64,000 bases of DNA from Georgenia satyanarayanai (GCF_009193135.1 NZ_VUKC01000001.1:124001-188000), one strand, 5' to 3'. Counted from the first letter of the stretch, positions 1 through 12,306 are shown. The notes: generated by a model from the letters alone, not told the origin. Program-made: numbers and translations.

Positions 1-125
1 GCGGTCGCGTGAAGGACCTCCCCGGTGTCCGATACAAGATCGTGCGCGGCGCGCTCGACACCCAGGGTGTCCGTGGTCGCCAGCAGGCTCGCAGCCGTTA
101 CGGCGCGAAGAAGGAGAAGAAGTAA
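1..125 (+). CDS. rpsL: 30S ribosomal protein S12, 3' end only
   Basis: The window opens inside this gene; only about the last 40 codons are present (frame starts at base 3, TAA at 123-125). The visible C-terminus has the S12 features GVRYKIVRG and a basic tail ending KKEKK. S12 is the decoding-site protein of the 30S subunit and the first gene of the str operon. The stop overlaps the ATG of rpsG by one base (TAATG), which indicates translational coupling. Confidence 0.97.
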   Translation, partial: GRVKDLPGVRYKIVRGALDTQGVRGRQQARSRYGAKKEKK

Positions 126-595
126 TGCCGCGCAAGGGCCCCGCACCCGTACGGCCGCTCGTCGTCGACCCCGTCTACGGGTCGCCGACCGTCACCCAGC
201 TCGTCAACCGCATCCTGCAGGACGGCAAGAAGTCGACCGCCGAGCGGATCGTCTACGACGCCCTCGAGGGTGTGCGCGAGAAGACCGACAGCGACCCCGC
301 CGTCGTCCTCAAGCGTGCGCTCGAGAACGTGCGACCGTCCCTCGAGGTACGTTCGCGCCGCGTCGGTGGCGCCACCTACCAGGTGCCCGTCGAGGTGCGC
401 CCCTCCCGCCAGACCACGCTGGCGCTCCGGTGGCTCGTCGACTACGCCCGGGCGCGTCGCGAGAAGACGATGACCGAGCGCCTCATGAACGAGATCCTCG
501 ACGCCTCCAACGGTCTCGGTGCCGCGGTCAAGCGCCGCGAGGACACCCACAAGATGGCCGAGTCCAACCGGGCCTTCGCGCACTACCGCTGGTAG
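125..595 (+). CDS. rpsG: 30S ribosomal protein S7
   Basis: A 156-residue protein, the normal bacterial S7 length. It starts [10 protein letters not shown] and carries the conserved stretches [14 protein letters not shown] and [15 protein letters not shown]7 is the primary assembly protein of the 30S head, binds the 3' major domain of 16S rRNA and lines the E site. In str operons it is often the autoregulatory protein. Its ATG overlaps the rpsL stop by one base, and fusA follows after 46 bases, the usual str order. Confidence 0.98.
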   Translation: MPRKGPAPVRPLVVDPVYGSPTVTQLVNRILQDGKKSTAERIVYDALEGVREKTDSDPAVVLKRALENVRPSLEVRSRRVGGATYQVPVEVRPSRQTTLALRWLVDYARARREKTMTERLMNEILDASNGLGAAVKRREDTHKMAESNRAFAHYRW

Positions 596-641
596 TTCGT
601 CGCCCTGCCGCCCTGCACGAATCGACTGAAGAGAGTCTCCT

Positions 642-2744
<2,103 letters not shown>

Positions 2745-2862
2745 GTCCCACTGGTCGACCAGCAGTACCCATCACAAAACCGACCCGTAGGGCTTGCTCC
2801 CCGACAGGCGCACACGCACCTGACGATGAGCAGACAACTACCCGAGTCCCAGGAGGACACAA
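2745..2862 (+). promoter_or_regulatory. fusA-tuf spacer with a 12-bp palindrome
   Basis: This 118-bp gap contains the perfect palindrome CTGGTCGACCAG at 2751-2762, right after the fusA stop, and a strong AGGAGG ribosome-binding site at 2851-2856 ahead of tuf. tuf often has its own promoter in actinobacteria. I see no convincing -35/-10 pair, so a promoter here is inference. Confidence 0.35.
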
Positions 2863-4056
2863 GTGGCGAAGGCCAAGTTCGAGCGGACCAAGCCGCACGT
2901 CAACATCGGCACCATCGGTCACGTCGACCACGGTAAGACGACGCTGACCGCGGCCATCTCCAAGGTGCTGCACGACAAGTACCCCGACCTGAACGAGTTC
3001 ACCCCGTTCGACCAGGTCGACAACGCTCCCGAGGAGCGTCAGCGCGGTATCACCATCAACGTCTCGCACGTCGAGTACCAGACCGAGGCGCGCCACTACG
3101 CCCACGTCGACGCTCCCGGTCACGCGGACTACATCAAGAACATGATCACGGGTGCCGCGCAGATGGACGGCGCGATCCTCGTGGTCGCGGCGACCGACGG
3201 CCCGATGGCCCAGACGCGTGAGCACGTCCTGCTCGCCCGTCAGGTCGGCGTGCCCTACGTCCTCGTCGCGCTGAACAAGTCCGACATGGTCGACGACGAG
3301 GAGATCCTCGAGCTCGTCGAGGTCGAGGTCCGCGACCTGCTCTCCAGCCAGGAGTTCCCGGGCGACGACGCGCCGGTCGTGCGCGTCTCCGCGCTCAAGG
3401 CCCTCGAGGGTGACCCGAAGTGGGTCGCCTCCGTCGAGGAGCTCATGACCGCTGTCGACGAGAACGTTCCGACCCCGGAGCGCGACATCGACAAGCCCTT
3501 CCTCATGCCGATCGAGGACGTCTTCACGATCACCGGTCGTGGCACGGTCGTCACCGGCCGCGTCGAGCGCGGTGCGCTCAAGGTCAACGACGAGGTCGAG
3601 ATCGTCGGTATCAAGGAGAAGTCCATCAAGACGACCGTCACCGGCGTCGAGATGTTCCGCAAGCTCCTCGACACCGCCGAGGCCGGTGAGAACGTCGGTC
3701 TGCTCCTCCGCGGCACCAAGCGCGAGGAGGTCGAGCGTGGCCAGGTCGTCGTGAAGCCGGGTTCGATCACCCCGCACACGAAGTTCGAGGCCCAGGTCTA
3801 CATCCTGAGCAAGGACGAGGGTGGGCGTCACAACCCCTTCTACTCGAACTACCGCCCGCAGTTCTACTTCCGCACCACGGACGTCACCGGCGTCATCCAG
3901 CTGCCCGAGGGCACCGAGATGGTCATGCCCGGCGACAACACCGAGATGACGGTCGACCTCATCCAGCCGATCGCGATGGAGGAGGGCCTCGGCTTCGCCA
4001 TCCGTGAGGGTGGCCGCACCGTGGGCTCCGGCCGCGTCGTCAAGATCCTCCAGTGA
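2863..4056 (+). CDS. tuf: Elongation factor Tu
   Basis: A 397-residue full-length EF-Tu, the GTPase that carries aminoacyl-tRNA to the ribosomal A site. Visible motifs are the P-loop [17 protein letters not shown] (switch II) and NKSDM (guanine specificity); domains 2 and 3 are intact to the C-terminal [12 protein letters not shown]. The start is GTG ([14 protein letters not shown]), preceded by AGGAGG. It is the last gene of the str operon and is followed within 40 bases by a strong hairpin terminator. Confidence 0.98.
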   Translation: MAKAKFERTKPHVNIGTIGHVDHGKTTLTAAISKVLHDKYPDLNEFTPFDQVDNAPEERQRGITINVSHVEYQTEARHYAHVDAPGHADYIKNMITGAAQMDGAILVVAATDGPMAQTREHVLLARQVGVPYVLVALNKSDMVDDEEILELVEVEVRDLLSSQEFPGDDAPVVRVSALKALEGDPKWVASVEELMTAVDENVPTPERDIDKPFLMPIEDVFTITGRGTVVTGRVERGALKVNDEVEIVGIKEKSIKTTVTGVEMFRKLLDTAEAGENVGLLLRGTKREEVERGQVVVKPGSITPHTKFEAQVYILSKDEGGRHNPFYSNYRPQFYFRTTDVTGVIQLPEGTEMVMPGDNTEMTVDLIQPIAMEEGLGFAIREGGRTVGSGRVVKILQ

Positions 4057-4094
4057 TCTTGCGCTGGGCCTAGACCCAGCACCCAGCACGACCC

Positions 4095-4128
4095 GAAGGG
4101 CCCGGCGAGCACGCTCGCCGGGCCCTTC
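4095..4128 (+). terminator. Hairpin terminator after tuf
   Basis: A perfect 15-bp inverted repeat (arms 4095-4109 and 4114-4128, CACG loop) lies 38 bases after the tuf stop. It lacks a long T run, which is common in high-GC actinobacteria. The position fits the end of the str operon. Confidence 0.85.
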
Positions 4129-4178
4129 GCCGTCCCTCCCGGCCCCCACCCCCACCCGCGCCCGCCCACATCACCCCA

Positions 4179-4263
4179 CCGCCGACAGCCGACTTACCGC
4201 CGACAGTCGACTTATCGCCGACAGCCGACTTACCCCCGTCAGCTGGAACGCCGCCGACAGCCG
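4179..4263 (+). repeat. 18-bp tandem repeat, forward cluster
   Basis: Three head-to-tail 18-bp units at 4179-4196, 4197-4214 and 4215-4232, of the form CCGCCGACAGCCGACTTA with one or two substitutions. A degenerate partial unit follows at 4251-4263. The sequence is non-coding. Confidence 0.85.
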
Positions 4264-4432
4264 TTGCTCGGGATGGCCGGCCCGTCGGTGCGAGGGTGAT
4301 CTCGCGTGAGAGGCGGGGGTTGTGGTCGGGCCGGGTGCCGTGCCCTGGCAGGAGAGGCGGCCGTTCGCACAGTGCGGCGCTGACGCTGAGACGTCGCGGC
4401 TCCGGGGCCGGCTATCGATTGCGCCCGGTGGG

Positions 4433-4535
4433 AAGTCGACGTCGACAACTCGGCTGTCGGCGGTAAGTCGGCTGTCGGTGACAAGTCGGCTGTCGGGACA
4501 GGTCGGCTCTGGGCGACAAGTCGGCTGTCGGCGGT
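4433..4535 (-). repeat. 18-bp tandem repeat, inverted cluster
   Basis: Five units of the reverse complement of the upstream repeat (core AAGTCGGCTGTCGG) lie at 4447-4464, 4465-4482, 4483-4500, 4501-4517 (17 bp, degenerate) and 4518-4535. A 14-base partial copy precedes them at 4433-4446. Being inverted relative to 4179-4232, the two clusters could pair across about 200 bp of intervening sequence. Confidence 0.85.
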
Positions 4536-4936
4536 CGGGGTGCGGGAGGTCACCGGGGACCGCCTCGTCAAGGAGGCGCGCGGGCTGGTAGGGTGGATCG
4601 GGTCGGGTGAGAGCCCGGCACGCGTGCCCGCGGTGACCGCACCGTGGGCGCCGACAAGAGCTCGTCGGTGGGCCTCCAGCCCGCCGATGACCAAGAACAC
4701 ACCGGTGAGGGCCGGAGCCGATTCGCCATGAGGCGGTCGGGTCTGGCAGACTGTTCCGGTTGCCTGGGGGCGTGCCCCCGGGTGTCAGGCTGAGTCGGGC
4801 CCCGAGCCCTGGCTCCACAAGCAAGCACAAGGGCCCCGCATCGACGATGCGCCGTGCTCAGGTGTGTGCGCACAGCGCGACACGCCCGAGCGCGGGGGAC
4901 GGTAACAGAGCGGTACGAGAGAGGTTAGACGACGCC

Positions 4937-5245
4937 ATGGCGGGACAGAAGATCCGCATCAGGCTCAAGTCCTACGACCACGAAGTCATCGACAGCTCGG
5001 CGCGCAAGATCGTCGACACGGTGACTCGCGCTGGTGCGACGGTCGTGGGTCCGGTGCCGCTGCCGACGGAGAAGAACGTCTTCGTCGTCATTCGTTCACC
5101 GCACAAGTACAAGGACAGCCGCGAGCAGTTCGAGATGCGCACCCACAAGCGCCTCATCGACATCATCGACCCGACGCCGAAGGCCGTTGACTCGCTCATG
5201 CGGCTCGACCTGCCCGCCGACGTCAACATCGAGATCAAGCTCTGA
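4937..5245 (+). CDS. rpsJ: 30S ribosomal protein S10
   Basis: A 102-residue S10, the first gene of the S10 operon. The ATG at 4937 gives [19 protein letters not shown], the highly conserved actinobacterial N-terminus; upstream in-frame codons are non-conserved. The loop [20 protein letters not shown] is typical. S10 sits in the 30S head; as NusE it also joins antitermination complexes. rplC follows after 11 bases. Confidence 0.98.
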   Translation: MAGQKIRIRLKSYDHEVIDSSARKIVDTVTRAGATVVGPVPLPTEKNVFVVIRSPHKYKDSREQFEMRTHKRLIDIIDPTPKAVDSLMRLDLPADVNIEIKL

Positions 5246-5256
5246 GGTTCGCCACA

Positions 5257-5925
5257 ATGACTACCTTCACCAAGCAGGCTGCGAGCAGGCCGGTCACGGC
5301 CCTGCTCGGCACCAAGCTCGGCATGACCCAGGTCTGGGACGAGGACGGACGTCTCGTCCCGGTGACGGTCGTGCAGGTGGGCACCAACGTGGTGACCCAG
5401 CTGCGCACCCCCGAGACCGACGGGTACAGCGCCGTACAGCTCGCCTTCGGCGAGATCGACCCGCGCAAGGTCACCCAGCCCCTCAAGGGCCACTTCGAGA
5501 AGGCCGGCACGACGCCGCGCCGCTTCGTCACCGAGGTCCGCACCTCCGAGTCCGACAGCTACACCGTCGGCCAGGAGCTGCGCGCTGACGCGTTCGAGGC
5601 CGGCACCGTCGTCGACGTCGTCGGCACCACGAAGGGCAAGGGCACCGCGGGCGTCATGAAGCGTCACGGCTTCTCCGGCGTCGGCGCCTCCCACGGTGCG
5701 CACCGCAACCACCGCAAGCCCGGCTCGATCGGCGGGGCCTCGACGCCCGGCCGCGTGTTCCGTGGCCAGCGGATGGCCGGCCGCATGGGCCACAAGCGCC
5801 AGACCACCCAGAACCTCACGATCCACGCCGTCGACGTCGAGAGGGGCCTGCTGCTCGTTGCCGGCCCGATCCCCGGCCCGAAGCGCGGCGTCGTCGTCGT
5901 CCGTACCGCTGTGAAGGGGGCGTGA
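5257..5925 (+). CDS. rplC: 50S ribosomal protein L3
   Basis: A 222-residue L3, an early assembly protein of the 50S subunit whose loop approaches the peptidyl-transferase centre. The family signature [20 protein letters not shown] and [15 protein letters not shown] are present. The TGA stop at 5923-5925 almost abuts the rplD ATG at 5928, as expected for the second gene of the S10 operon. Confidence 0.98.
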   Translation: MTTFTKQAASRPVTALLGTKLGMTQVWDEDGRLVPVTVVQVGTNVVTQLRTPETDGYSAVQLAFGEIDPRKVTQPLKGHFEKAGTTPRRFVTEVRTSESDSYTVGQELRADAFEAGTVVDVVGTTKGKGTAGVMKRHGFSGVGASHGAHRNHRKPGSIGGASTPGRVFRGQRMAGRMGHKRQTTQNLTIHAVDVERGLLLVAGPIPGPKRGVVVVRTAVKGA

Positions 5926-5927
5926 CC

Positions 5928-6584
5928 ATGGCTGACACCCAGACCGTCGACGTCCTGGACGCCACGGGCAAGAAGGCCGGCTCCGCCGAGCTGCCCGCCG
6001 CGATCTTCGACGTCCCCACGAACGTGCCGCTGATCCACCAGGTCGTCGTCGCCCAGCTCGCCGCCGCGCGTCAGGGCACCGCGAAGACCAAGACCCGCGG
6101 CGAGGTCCGCGGTGGTGGCAAGAAGCCGTACCGCCAGAAGGGCACCGGCCGCGCCCGTCAGGGCTCGATCCGCGCGCCGCAGTACGCCGGTGGTGGCGTC
6201 GTCCACGGGCCGGTCCCGCGCGACTACACCCAGCGCACCCCGAAGAAGATGAAGGCTGCCGCCCTCCGTGGCGCCCTGTCGGACCGCGCCCGCGCCGGCC
6301 GTCTGCACGTCGTCAGCGAGCTCGTCTCCAGCGACGTCCCCAAGACGTCCGCCGCGCTGACCGCGCTGCGCAACGTCGTCGCCGAGCGGAGCGCGCTGGT
6401 CGTGCTGGCGCGTGGTGACGAGCTCACGCTCAAGTCGCTGCGCAACGTCCCCAGCACGCACCTCATCTGGGTCGACCAGCTCAACACCTACGACGTCCTC
6501 GTCAACGACGACGTCGTGTTCACGGCCGCCGCCCTCGAGGAGTTCCTCGGGACCGCCGCGCCGCGCGAGGAGGATGGCAAGTGA
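5928..6584 (+). CDS. rplD: 50S ribosomal protein L4
   Basis: A 218-residue L4, whose extended loop lines the peptide exit tunnel. The loop signature [15 protein letters not shown] is intact. I chose ATG 5928 ([11 protein letters not shown]), which has the purine-rich GAAGGGGG about 8 bases upstream, over a GTG at 5922 inside the rplC stop. In many bacteria L4 represses its own operon. The gene overlaps rplW by 4 bases. Confidence 0.97.
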   Translation: MADTQTVDVLDATGKKAGSAELPAAIFDVPTNVPLIHQVVVAQLAAARQGTAKTKTRGEVRGGGKKPYRQKGTGRARQGSIRAPQYAGGGVVHGPVPRDYTQRTPKKMKAAALRGALSDRARAGRLHVVSELVSSDVPKTSAALTALRNVVAERSALVVLARGDELTLKSLRNVPSTHLIWVDQLNTYDVLVNDDVVFTAAALEEFLGTAAPREEDGK

Positions 6585-6886
6585 GCATCGAGCACAACAA
6601 GAACCCCCGGGACGTCATCATCGCCCCGGTGGTCTCCGAGAAGAGCTACAGCCTCATCGACGAGGGGAAGTACACCTTCCTCGTCGACCCGCGCTCGAAC
6701 AAGACCGAGATCAAGAACGCCGTCGAGGCGATCTTCCAGGTCAAGGTCAGCTCGGTGAACACGGCGAACCGCCAGGGCAAGACCCGGCGGACGCGCACCG
6801 GCCTCGGCAAGCGTAAGGACACCAAGCGCGCGATCGTCACGCTGCGCGAGGGCACCATCGACATCTTCGGTGAAGTTGCCGGCTGA
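6581..6886 (+). CDS. rplW: 50S ribosomal protein L23
   Basis: A 101-residue L23, which sits at the tunnel exit and is the docking site for trigger factor and SRP. Motifs PVVSEKSY and the basic loop QGKTRRTR are visible. The GTG start overlaps the last bases of rplD (GTGA), indicating coupled translation within the S10 operon. Confidence 0.97.
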   Translation: MSIEHNKNPRDVIIAPVVSEKSYSLIDEGKYTFLVDPRSNKTEIKNAVEAIFQVKVSSVNTANRQGKTRRTRTGLGKRKDTKRAIVTLREGTIDIFGEVAG

Positions 6887-6920
6887 CGCCGCGCGCTGGA
6901 GAGATTGAGGATCGACACCC

Positions 6921-7757
6921 ATGGCAATCCGTAAGTACAAGCCGACGACGCCGGGCCGTCGTGGCTCGAGCGTGGCCGACTTCGTCGAGATCACCCGGTC
7001 GCAGCCCGAGAAGTCGCTGGTCCGTCCGCTGAGCAAGAGCGGTGGCCGCAACAGCACCGGTCGCATCACCACCCGTCACAAGGGTGGTGGCCACAAGCGT
7101 GCCTACCGCGTCATCGACTTCCGTCGCCACGACAAGGACGGCGTCCCGGCGAAGGTCGCGCACATCGAGTACGACCCCAACCGCACGGCGCGCATCGCGC
7201 TCCTGCACTACGCCGACGGCGAGAAGCGCTACATCATCGCGCCGAACAAGATCTCGGTCGGCACCGTCATCGAGAACGGTCCGGGCGCCGACATCAAGCC
7301 GGGCAACAACCTGCCGCTGCGCAACATCCCCGTCGGTACGGTCATCCACGCCATCGAGCTCAAGCCCGGTGGCGGCGCAAAGATCGCCCGCTCGGCCGGT
7401 GCGTCGGTCCAGCTCGTCGCCCGTGAGGGCACGATGGCCCAGCTGCGGATGCCCTCCGGTGAGATCCGCAACGTCGACTCCCGCTGCCGCGCCACCATCG
7501 GCGAGGTCGGCAACGCCGAGCAGTCGAACATCAACTGGGGCAAGGCCGGCCGCATGCGGTGGAAGGGCAAGCGCCCGACCGTCCGCGGTGTCGCGATGAA
7601 CCCCGTCGACCACCCCCACGGTGGTGGTGAGGGTAAGACCTCCGGTGGTCGCCACCCGGTCAGCCCCTGGGGTCAGCCCGAGGGCCGGACCCGCCGTCCG
7701 AACAAGCCGAGCGACCAGCTCATCGTGCGCCGCCGGCGCACCGGCAAGAAGCGCTGA
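6921..7757 (+). CDS. rplB: 50S ribosomal protein L2
   Basis: A 278-residue full-length L2, needed for subunit association and for forming the peptidyl-transferase centre. The C-terminal signature [15 protein letters not shown], with the histidine known to be essential for peptidyl transfer, is intact. The ATG at 6921 gives [15 protein letters not shown], the usual actinobacterial start. It lies 34 bases after rplW and 18 before rpsS. Confidence 0.98.
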   Translation: MAIRKYKPTTPGRRGSSVADFVEITRSQPEKSLVRPLSKSGGRNSTGRITTRHKGGGHKRAYRVIDFRRHDKDGVPAKVAHIEYDPNRTARIALLHYADGEKRYIIAPNKISVGTVIENGPGADIKPGNNLPLRNIPVGTVIHAIELKPGGGAKIARSAGASVQLVAREGTMAQLRMPSGEIRNVDSRCRATIGEVGNAEQSNINWGKAGRMRWKGKRPTVRGVAMNPVDHPHGGGEGKTSGGRHPVSPWGQPEGRTRRPNKPSDQLIVRRRRTGKKR

Positions 7758-7775
7758 GAGTAGGAGAGCGACGAG

Positions 7776-8057
7776 ATGCCTCGCAGCCTCAAGAAGGGTC
7801 CCTTCGTCGACGGCCACCTGCTCAAGAAGGTGGACACGGCCAACGAGACGGGCTCCAAGAACGTCATCAAGACCTGGTCCCGCCGGTCGGTCATCACGCC
7901 CGACTTCCTGGGCCACACCTTCGCGGTGCACGACGGCCGCAAGCACGTCCCGGTCTTCATCACCGAGTCGATGGTCGGCCACAAGCTGGGGGAGTTCGCC
8001 CCGACCCGCACCTATCGCGGGCACGACAAGGACGACCGCAAGGCCCGACGCCGCTGA
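7776..8057 (+). CDS. rpsS: 30S ribosomal protein S19
   Basis: A 93-residue S19 starting [12 protein letters not shown], the near-invariant N-terminus. The protein is in the 30S head next to S13 and contacts A-site tRNA. The motifs [14 protein letters not shown] and [11 protein letters not shown] are present. AGGAGAG before the start provides a ribosome-binding site. Confidence 0.98.
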   Translation: MPRSLKKGPFVDGHLLKKVDTANETGSKNVIKTWSRRSVITPDFLGHTFAVHDGRKHVPVFITESMVGHKLGEFAPTRTYRGHDKDDRKARRR

Positions 8058-8107
8058 GGCGTCTGGTGACCCAGCAACCCGCACATCCGACAAGTAAGGC
8101 AGGAATG

Positions 8108-8506
8108 ATGGAAGCCAAGGCGCAGGCGCGATACGTGCGCGTCACGCCCCTCAAGGCTCGGCGCGTCGTGGACACCATCCGCGGTCAGCGCGCCTCCGAG
8201 GCCGTGACCGTGCTGCGGTTCGCCCCTCAGGCGGCAGCCGAGACGGTGCGTAAGGTCGTGGAGAGCGCGATCGCCAATGCTCGCGTCAAGGCCGACCAGG
8301 CCGGCGAGGCGTTCGACGAGAACGCTCTCGTCATCAGCGCGGCATTCGTGGACGAGGGACCGACGCTCAAGCGCTTCCGGCCCCGGGCCAAGGGCAGCGC
8401 GAGCCGGATCCTCAAGCGCACGAGCCACATCACCGTGGTCGTGGGCGACGACAGCAAGGTCGGCGCGAGCTCATCCGCCGCTGGAACGAAGGGGAGGACC
8501 CGATAG
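8108..8506 (+). CDS. rplV: 50S ribosomal protein L22
   Basis: About 132 residues; L22 lines the exit tunnel and its loop is a macrolide-resistance hotspot. I prefer ATG 8108 ([18 protein letters not shown]), spaced 8 bases from AAGG at 8096-8099; the adjacent ATG at 8105 is an equal alternative, and the frame also stays open upstream to a GTG at 8066. The C-terminal basic loop [13 protein letters not shown] is conserved. The stop shares one base with the GTG of rpsC. Confidence 0.95.
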   Translation: MEAKAQARYVRVTPLKARRVVDTIRGQRASEAVTVLRFAPQAAAETVRKVVESAIANARVKADQAGEAFDENALVISAAFVDEGPTLKRFRPRAKGSASRILKRTSHITVVVGDDSKVGASSSAAGTKGRTR

Positions 8507-9330
8507 TGGGTCAGAAGGTCAACCCGACCGGGTTCCGGCTCGGCATCACGACTGACCACCGCTCGCGGTGGTTCGCAGACAGCACGAAGCCGGGGCAGCG
8601 CTACCGCGACTACGTCCGTGAGGACGTCGCGATCCGCAAGCTCATGGCCTCCGGGCTCGAGCGCGCCGGCATCTCCAAGGTCGACATCGAGCGCACCCGG
8701 GACCGGGTCCGCGTCGACCTGCACACCGCGCGTCCGGGCATCGTCATCGGTCGCCGCGGCGCCGAGGCCGACCGCCTGCGCGGGGAGCTGGAGAAGCTCA
8801 CGGGCAAGCAGGTGCAGCTGAACATCCTCGAGGTCAAGAACCCCGAGATCGACGCGCAGCTCGTCGCCCAGGGCATCGCCGAGCAGCTCGCGAGCCGCGT
8901 GTCCTTCCGCCGTGCGATGCGCAAGGGCATGCAGTCCGCCCAGCGCGCCGGCGCCAAGGGCATCCGGGTCCAGTGCTCCGGCCGTCTCGGCGGCGCCGAG
9001 ATGTCGCGCTCGGAGTTCTACCGCGAGGGCCGCGTGCCCCTGCACACCCTCCGCGCGAACATCGACTACGGCTTCTTCGAGGCCCGCACTACGTTCGGTC
9101 GCATCGGCGTCAAGGTGTGGATCTACAAGGGCGACCAGACCGAGCGCGAGTTCGCCCGCGAGCAGGCCGACGCCACCCCGCGTGGCCGCGGTCGCGCCGG
9201 CGAGCGTGGCGGCGCCGACCGTCCCCGTGGCCGCCGGCCCGAGGGTCGTGGTCCTCGCCAGGCCGAGCAGACCGAGGGCGCGCCTGCCGAGCAGGCCGCA
9301 GCCCCCGCCGAGTCAGGAACGGAGGCCTGA
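8506..9330 (+). CDS. rpsC: 30S ribosomal protein S3
   Basis: A 274-residue S3, part of the mRNA entry pore and its helicase activity. It has the KH-domain motif [15 protein letters not shown] and the C-terminal domain signature [13 protein letters not shown]. The GTG start ([13 protein letters not shown]) follows GGGGAGG. The last 50 or so residues are an Arg/Gly/Ala-rich tail, common in actinobacterial S3. It is coupled to rplV (1-base overlap). Confidence 0.98.
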   Translation: MGQKVNPTGFRLGITTDHRSRWFADSTKPGQRYRDYVREDVAIRKLMASGLERAGISKVDIERTRDRVRVDLHTARPGIVIGRRGAEADRLRGELEKLTGKQVQLNILEVKNPEIDAQLVAQGIAEQLASRVSFRRAMRKGMQSAQRAGAKGIRVQCSGRLGGAEMSRSEFYREGRVPLHTLRANIDYGFFEARTTFGRIGVKVWIYKGDQTEREFAREQADATPRGRGRAGERGGADRPRGRRPEGRGPRQAEQTEGAPAEQAAAPAESGTEA

Positions 9331-9335
9331 GCGAG

Positions 9336-9755
9336 ATGCTCATCCCCCGGCGGACCAAGTTCCGCAAGCAGCACCACCCCAAGCGCTCCGGCGTGGCCAA
9401 GGGTGGCACCGAGATCGCCTTCGGTGAGTTCGCGATCCAGGCTCTCGAGCCCGCGTACGTCACCAACCGGCAGATCGAGGCCGCCCGTATCGCCATGACC
9501 CGGCACATCAAGCGTGGTGGAAAGGTGTGGATCAACATCTACCCCGACCGCCCGCTGACCAAGAAGCCGGCCGAGACCCGCATGGGTTCCGGCAAGGGCT
9601 CGCCCGAGTGGTGGGTCGCCAACGTCAAGCCCGGCCGCGTGCTCTTCGAGCTGGCCGGTGTCCCCGAGGAGCTGGCACGCGAGGCGCTGTCCCGCGCGCA
9701 GCACAAGCTCCCCATGAAGACTCGTTTCGTGAGCCGTGAGGGTGGTGAAGGCTGA
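9336..9755 (+). CDS. rplP: 50S ribosomal protein L16
   Basis: A 139-residue L16, which helps place A-site tRNA near the peptidyl-transferase centre. The ATG at 9336 gives [14 protein letters not shown], the universal N-terminus; the frame is open far upstream but that part overlaps rpsC. Signatures [14 protein letters not shown] and KLPMKTRFV are present. The stop overlaps the rpmC start by one base. Confidence 0.98.
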   Translation: MLIPRRTKFRKQHHPKRSGVAKGGTEIAFGEFAIQALEPAYVTNRQIEAARIAMTRHIKRGGKVWINIYPDRPLTKKPAETRMGSGKGSPEWWVANVKPGRVLFELAGVPEELAREALSRAQHKLPMKTRFVSREGGEG

Positions 9756-9994
9756 TGGCTATCGGATCCAAGGGCCTGACTCCGTTCGACCTGGACGCGA
9801 TGACCGACGAGACCCTGGCTGAAGAGCTCGCGAAGGCCAAGGAGGAGCTGTTCAAGCTGCGCTTCTCCTCGGCCACCGGGCAGCTCGAGGACCACGGTCG
9901 GCTCAAGGCCGTGCGTCGCGACATCGCCCGCATCTACACCATCGTGCACGAGCGCGAGCTCGGCATCCGCACCGCGCCCAGCAGCGAGAAGTGA
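9755..9994 (+). CDS. rpmC: 50S ribosomal protein L29
   Basis: A 79-residue L29, a small two-helix protein near the tunnel exit that contacts SRP and trigger factor. The core [17 protein letters not shown] and [11 protein letters not shown] is conserved. The gene starts within the rplP stop (TGATG-type overlap) and ends next to rpsQ. Confidence 0.97.
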   Translation: MAIGSKGLTPFDLDAMTDETLAEELAKAKEELFKLRFSSATGQLEDHGRLKAVRRDIARIYTIVHERELGIRTAPSSEK

Positions 9995-10002
9995 TCGAGG
10001 CC

Positions 10003-10287
10003 ATGAGCGAGAACACCGAAGAGACCACCACGCAGGAGCGCAACGACCGCAAGGTGCGCCGTGGCTACGTGGTGTCCGACAAGATGGACAAGACCGTCGT
10101 CGTCGAGGTGGAGGACCGCGTCAAGCACCCGCTGTACGGCAAGGTCATCCGCCGCACGAGCAAGGTCAAGGCGCACGACGAGGCCAACTCGGCCGGCGTC
10201 GGTGACCTCGTCCGCATCATGGAGACGCGGCCGCTGAGCGCGACCAAGCGCTGGCGACTTCTCGACATCGTCGAGAAGGCCAAGTAG
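10003..10287 (+). CDS. rpsQ: 30S ribosomal protein S17
   Basis: A 94-residue S17, a primary 16S rRNA-binding OB-fold protein. The signatures [17 protein letters not shown] and [15 protein letters not shown] identify it. The start is uncertain: ATG 10003 ([11 protein letters not shown]) is preferred, but a GTG at 9991 overlapping the rpmC stop would add four residues. It ends the S10 operon; rplN follows after 81 bases, so the spc genes may have a separate promoter. Confidence 0.95.
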   Translation: MSENTEETTTQERNDRKVRRGYVVSDKMDKTVVVEVEDRVKHPLYGKVIRRTSKVKAHDEANSAGVGDLVRIMETRPLSATKRWRLLDIVEKAK

Positions 10288-10368
10288 CCCAAACCAAGCC
10301 CCCCATCCGTTCGGCAAGGCTCGGGGCCTCGCGCCCTGAGAACCGGCTCGACGACAGGAGTACATCGA

Positions 10369-10737
10369 ATGATCCAGCAGGAGTCGCGACTGAAGGTCGC
10401 CGACAACACCGGTGCCAAGGAGATCTTGTGCATCCGTGTGCTCGGAGGCTCCGGCCGGCGCTACGCCGGTATCGGTGACGTCATCGTCGCCACCGTCAAG
10501 GACGCCATCCCCGGCGGCAACGTCAAGAAGGGCGACGTCGTCAAGGCTGTCGTCGTGCGCGCTGCCAAGCAGCGTCGTCGCCCCGACGGTTCCTACATCC
10601 GCTTCGACGAGAACGCCGCCGTCATCCTCAAGGCTGACGGCGAGCCGCGCGGAACCCGCATCTTCGGCCCCGTGGGCCGCGAGCTGCGCGACAAGAAGTT
10701 CATGCGCATCGTCTCCCTGGCTCCGGAGGTGATCTGA
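10369..10737 (+). CDS. rplN: 50S ribosomal protein L14
   Basis: A 122-residue L14, the usual length, at the inter-subunit bridge. [18 protein letters not shown] is the canonical N-terminus, and the C-terminus EVI is conserved. An AGGAG sequence precedes the ATG. It is the first gene of the spc operon; the 81-bp gap from rpsQ is the largest within the S10-spc run up to rplO. Confidence 0.98.
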   Translation: MIQQESRLKVADNTGAKEILCIRVLGGSGRRYAGIGDVIVATVKDAIPGGNVKKGDVVKAVVVRAAKQRRRPDGSYIRFDENAAVILKADGEPRGTRIFGPVGRELRDKKFMRIVSLAPEVI

Positions 10738-10738
10738 G

Positions 10739-11080
10739 ATGGCTCGGATCAAGAAGGGCGACCTCGTGGTCGTCATCGCAGGCCGCGACAAGGGCAAGCA
10801 GGGTCGTGTCCTCGAGGTCGACGTCGAGCGTGACCGCGTCGTCGTGGAGGGTGTCCAGCGCATGAAGCGCCACACCAAGGTCGGCCAGTCCGGCCGCGGC
10901 GCCAAGACCGGTGGCATCGAGACCATCGAGGCGGCGATCCACGCCAGCAACGTCATGGTCGTCGACCCGGAGACCAAGAAGGGCACCCGGGTCGGGATCC
11001 GCACCGAGACGGTCGAGCGCGACGGCGTGGAGCGCACGCAGCGTGTCCGCGTCGCCAAGCGCTCCGGTAAGGACATCTGA
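10739..11080 (+). CDS. rplX: 50S ribosomal protein L24
   Basis: A 113-residue L24, an assembly-initiator protein with a KOW motif ([18 protein letters not shown]) at the N-terminus. It binds the 5' end of 23S rRNA. One base separates it from rplN, and rplE starts immediately after its stop, so the three are co-translated. Confidence 0.97.
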   Translation: MARIKKGDLVVVIAGRDKGKQGRVLEVDVERDRVVVEGVQRMKRHTKVGQSGRGAKTGGIETIEAAIHASNVMVVDPETKKGTRVGIRTETVERDGVERTQRVRVAKRSGKDI

Positions 11081-11081
11081 C

Positions 11082-11648
11082 ATGAGCGAGACCACCACCG
11101 CAACGAGCCCGCGCCTCAAGCTGCGCTACCGCGAGGACATCGTCACCGCCCTGCGGGACGAGTTCCAGCACCCGAACGTCAACCAGGTCGCCGGTCTGAC
11201 CAAGATCGTCGTCAACATGGGCGTGGGGGACGCGGCACGCGACTCCAAGCTCATCGAGGGCGCGATCCGCGACCTGGCTCTCATCACCGGCCAGAAGCCG
11301 CAGGTGACGAAGGCCCGCAAGTCGATCGCCCAGTTCAAGCTCCGTGAGGGGCAGCCCATCGGCGCCCACGTCACGCTGCGCGGCGACCGCATGTGGGAGT
11401 TCCTCGACCGGCTGCTGTCGATCGCGCTGCCCCGCATCCGCGACTTCCGTGGGCTCTCGCCCAAGCAGTTCGACGGGAACGGGAACTACACCTTCGGTCT
11501 CAACGAGCAGTCGATGTTCCACGAGATCGACCAGGACAAGATCGACCGCGTGCGCGGCATGGACATCACGGTCGTCACCACGGCCAAGACCGACGACGAG
11601 GCGCGCTCGCTGCTCAAGCACCTCGGCTTCCCGTTCAAGGAGAACTGA
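11082..11648 (+). CDS. rplE: 50S ribosomal protein L5
   Basis: A 188-residue L5, which binds 5S rRNA and the P-site tRNA elbow. The ATG at 11082 gives [20 protein letters not shown]. The signatures [33 protein letters not shown] and DIVVTT-like C-terminal strands are present. It lies one base after the rplX stop. Confidence 0.98.
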   Translation: MSETTTATSPRLKLRYREDIVTALRDEFQHPNVNQVAGLTKIVVNMGVGDAARDSKLIEGAIRDLALITGQKPQVTKARKSIAQFKLREGQPIGAHVTLRGDRMWEFLDRLLSIALPRIRDFRGLSPKQFDGNGNYTFGLNEQSMFHEIDQDKIDRVRGMDITVVTTAKTDDEARSLLKHLGFPFKEN

Positions 11649-11649
11649 C

Positions 11650-11835
11650 GTGGCGAAGACCGCCCTGATCCAGAAGGCGAACCGCAAGCCCAAGTTCGCG
11701 GTGCGCGCCTACACCCGGTGCCAGCGGTGCGGCCGTCCGCACTCGGTCTACCGCAAGTTCGGCCTGTGCCGGATCTGCCTGCGGGAGATGGCCCTCGCCG
11801 GCCAGCTCCCCGGCATCACGAAGAGCAGCTGGTAA
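11650..11835 (+). CDS. rpsZ: 30S ribosomal protein S14, zinc-binding (type Z) form
   Basis: A 61-residue S14 starting from GTG 11650 ([16 protein letters not shown]). It carries two CxxC pairs (CQRC and CRIC), the zinc ribbon of the C+ form. The long zinc-free paralogue induced under zinc starvation in many actinobacteria is not in this window. The symbol rpsN would be equally valid. It starts directly after the rplE stop. Confidence 0.97.
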   Translation: MAKTALIQKANRKPKFAVRAYTRCQRCGRPHSVYRKFGLCRICLREMALAGQLPGITKSSW

Positions 11836-11889
11836 ACGACTACGTCGTAGGTCCCGTAGGAAACCCCGACGAGGAAGGGCCGAGGCCCG

Positions 11890-12288
11890 ATGACAATGAC
11901 TGACCCCATCGCAGACATGCTCACGCGTCTGCGTAACGCCAACTCGGCGTACCACGAGTCGGTGACCATGCCGTACTCGAAGCTCAAGCAGAACATCGCC
12001 GAGATCCTCAAGACCGAGGGTTACATCGCCGGCTGGGACGTCGAGGACGCCCCGGTGGGCAAGAACCTCACGCTCCAGCTGAAGTTCGGCCCGCAGCGCG
12101 AGCGCTCGCTCGCCGGTGTGCGCCGCGTGTCCAAGCCCGGACTGCGCGTGTACGCCAAGTCCACCAACCTGCCCCGGGTGCTCGGCGGCCTGGGTGTGGC
12201 GATCCTGTCCACCTCCTCCGGTCTGCTCACCGACCGCGAGGCACAGACCAAGGGCGTTGGCGGGGAAGTCCTCGCCTACGTCTGGTAA
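11890..12288 (+). CDS. rpsH: 30S ribosomal protein S8
   Basis: A 132-residue S8, which nucleates the 30S platform by binding helix 21 of 16S rRNA and in other bacteria represses the spc operon. [17 protein letters not shown] is the standard actinobacterial N-terminus; a second ATG lies two codons later. The C-terminus [11 protein letters not shown] is conserved. Confidence 0.98.
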   Translation: MTMTDPIADMLTRLRNANSAYHESVTMPYSKLKQNIAEILKTEGYIAGWDVEDAPVGKNLTLQLKFGPQRERSLAGVRRVSKPGLRVYAKSTNLPRVLGGLGVAILSTSSGLLTDREAQTKGVGGEVLAYVW

Positions 12289-12306
12289 CCGGGAAGGAGT
12301 AGAGAC

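Larger units (their letters stand above)
4129..4936. other. Gene-free spacer between str and S10 operons
   Basis: About 800 bp with no credible coding region; the open frames in it fall in repeat-rich GC sequence. It holds two oppositely oriented clusters of an 18-bp repeat (annotated separately) and, towards its right end, whatever promotes the S10 operon. A weak -10-like CAGACT at 4747-4752 and a TAGGGT at 4589-4594 are the best candidates I can see; neither has a clear -35. The leader from there to rpsJ is long, which would suit autoregulation. Confidence 0.5.

Noticed and set aside
4171-4873. Several open frames of 60-220 codons in the tuf-rpsJ spacer
   Set aside because: They run through the 18-bp repeats on both strands, have no ribosome-binding site and read as Arg/Pro/Ser-rich sequence.
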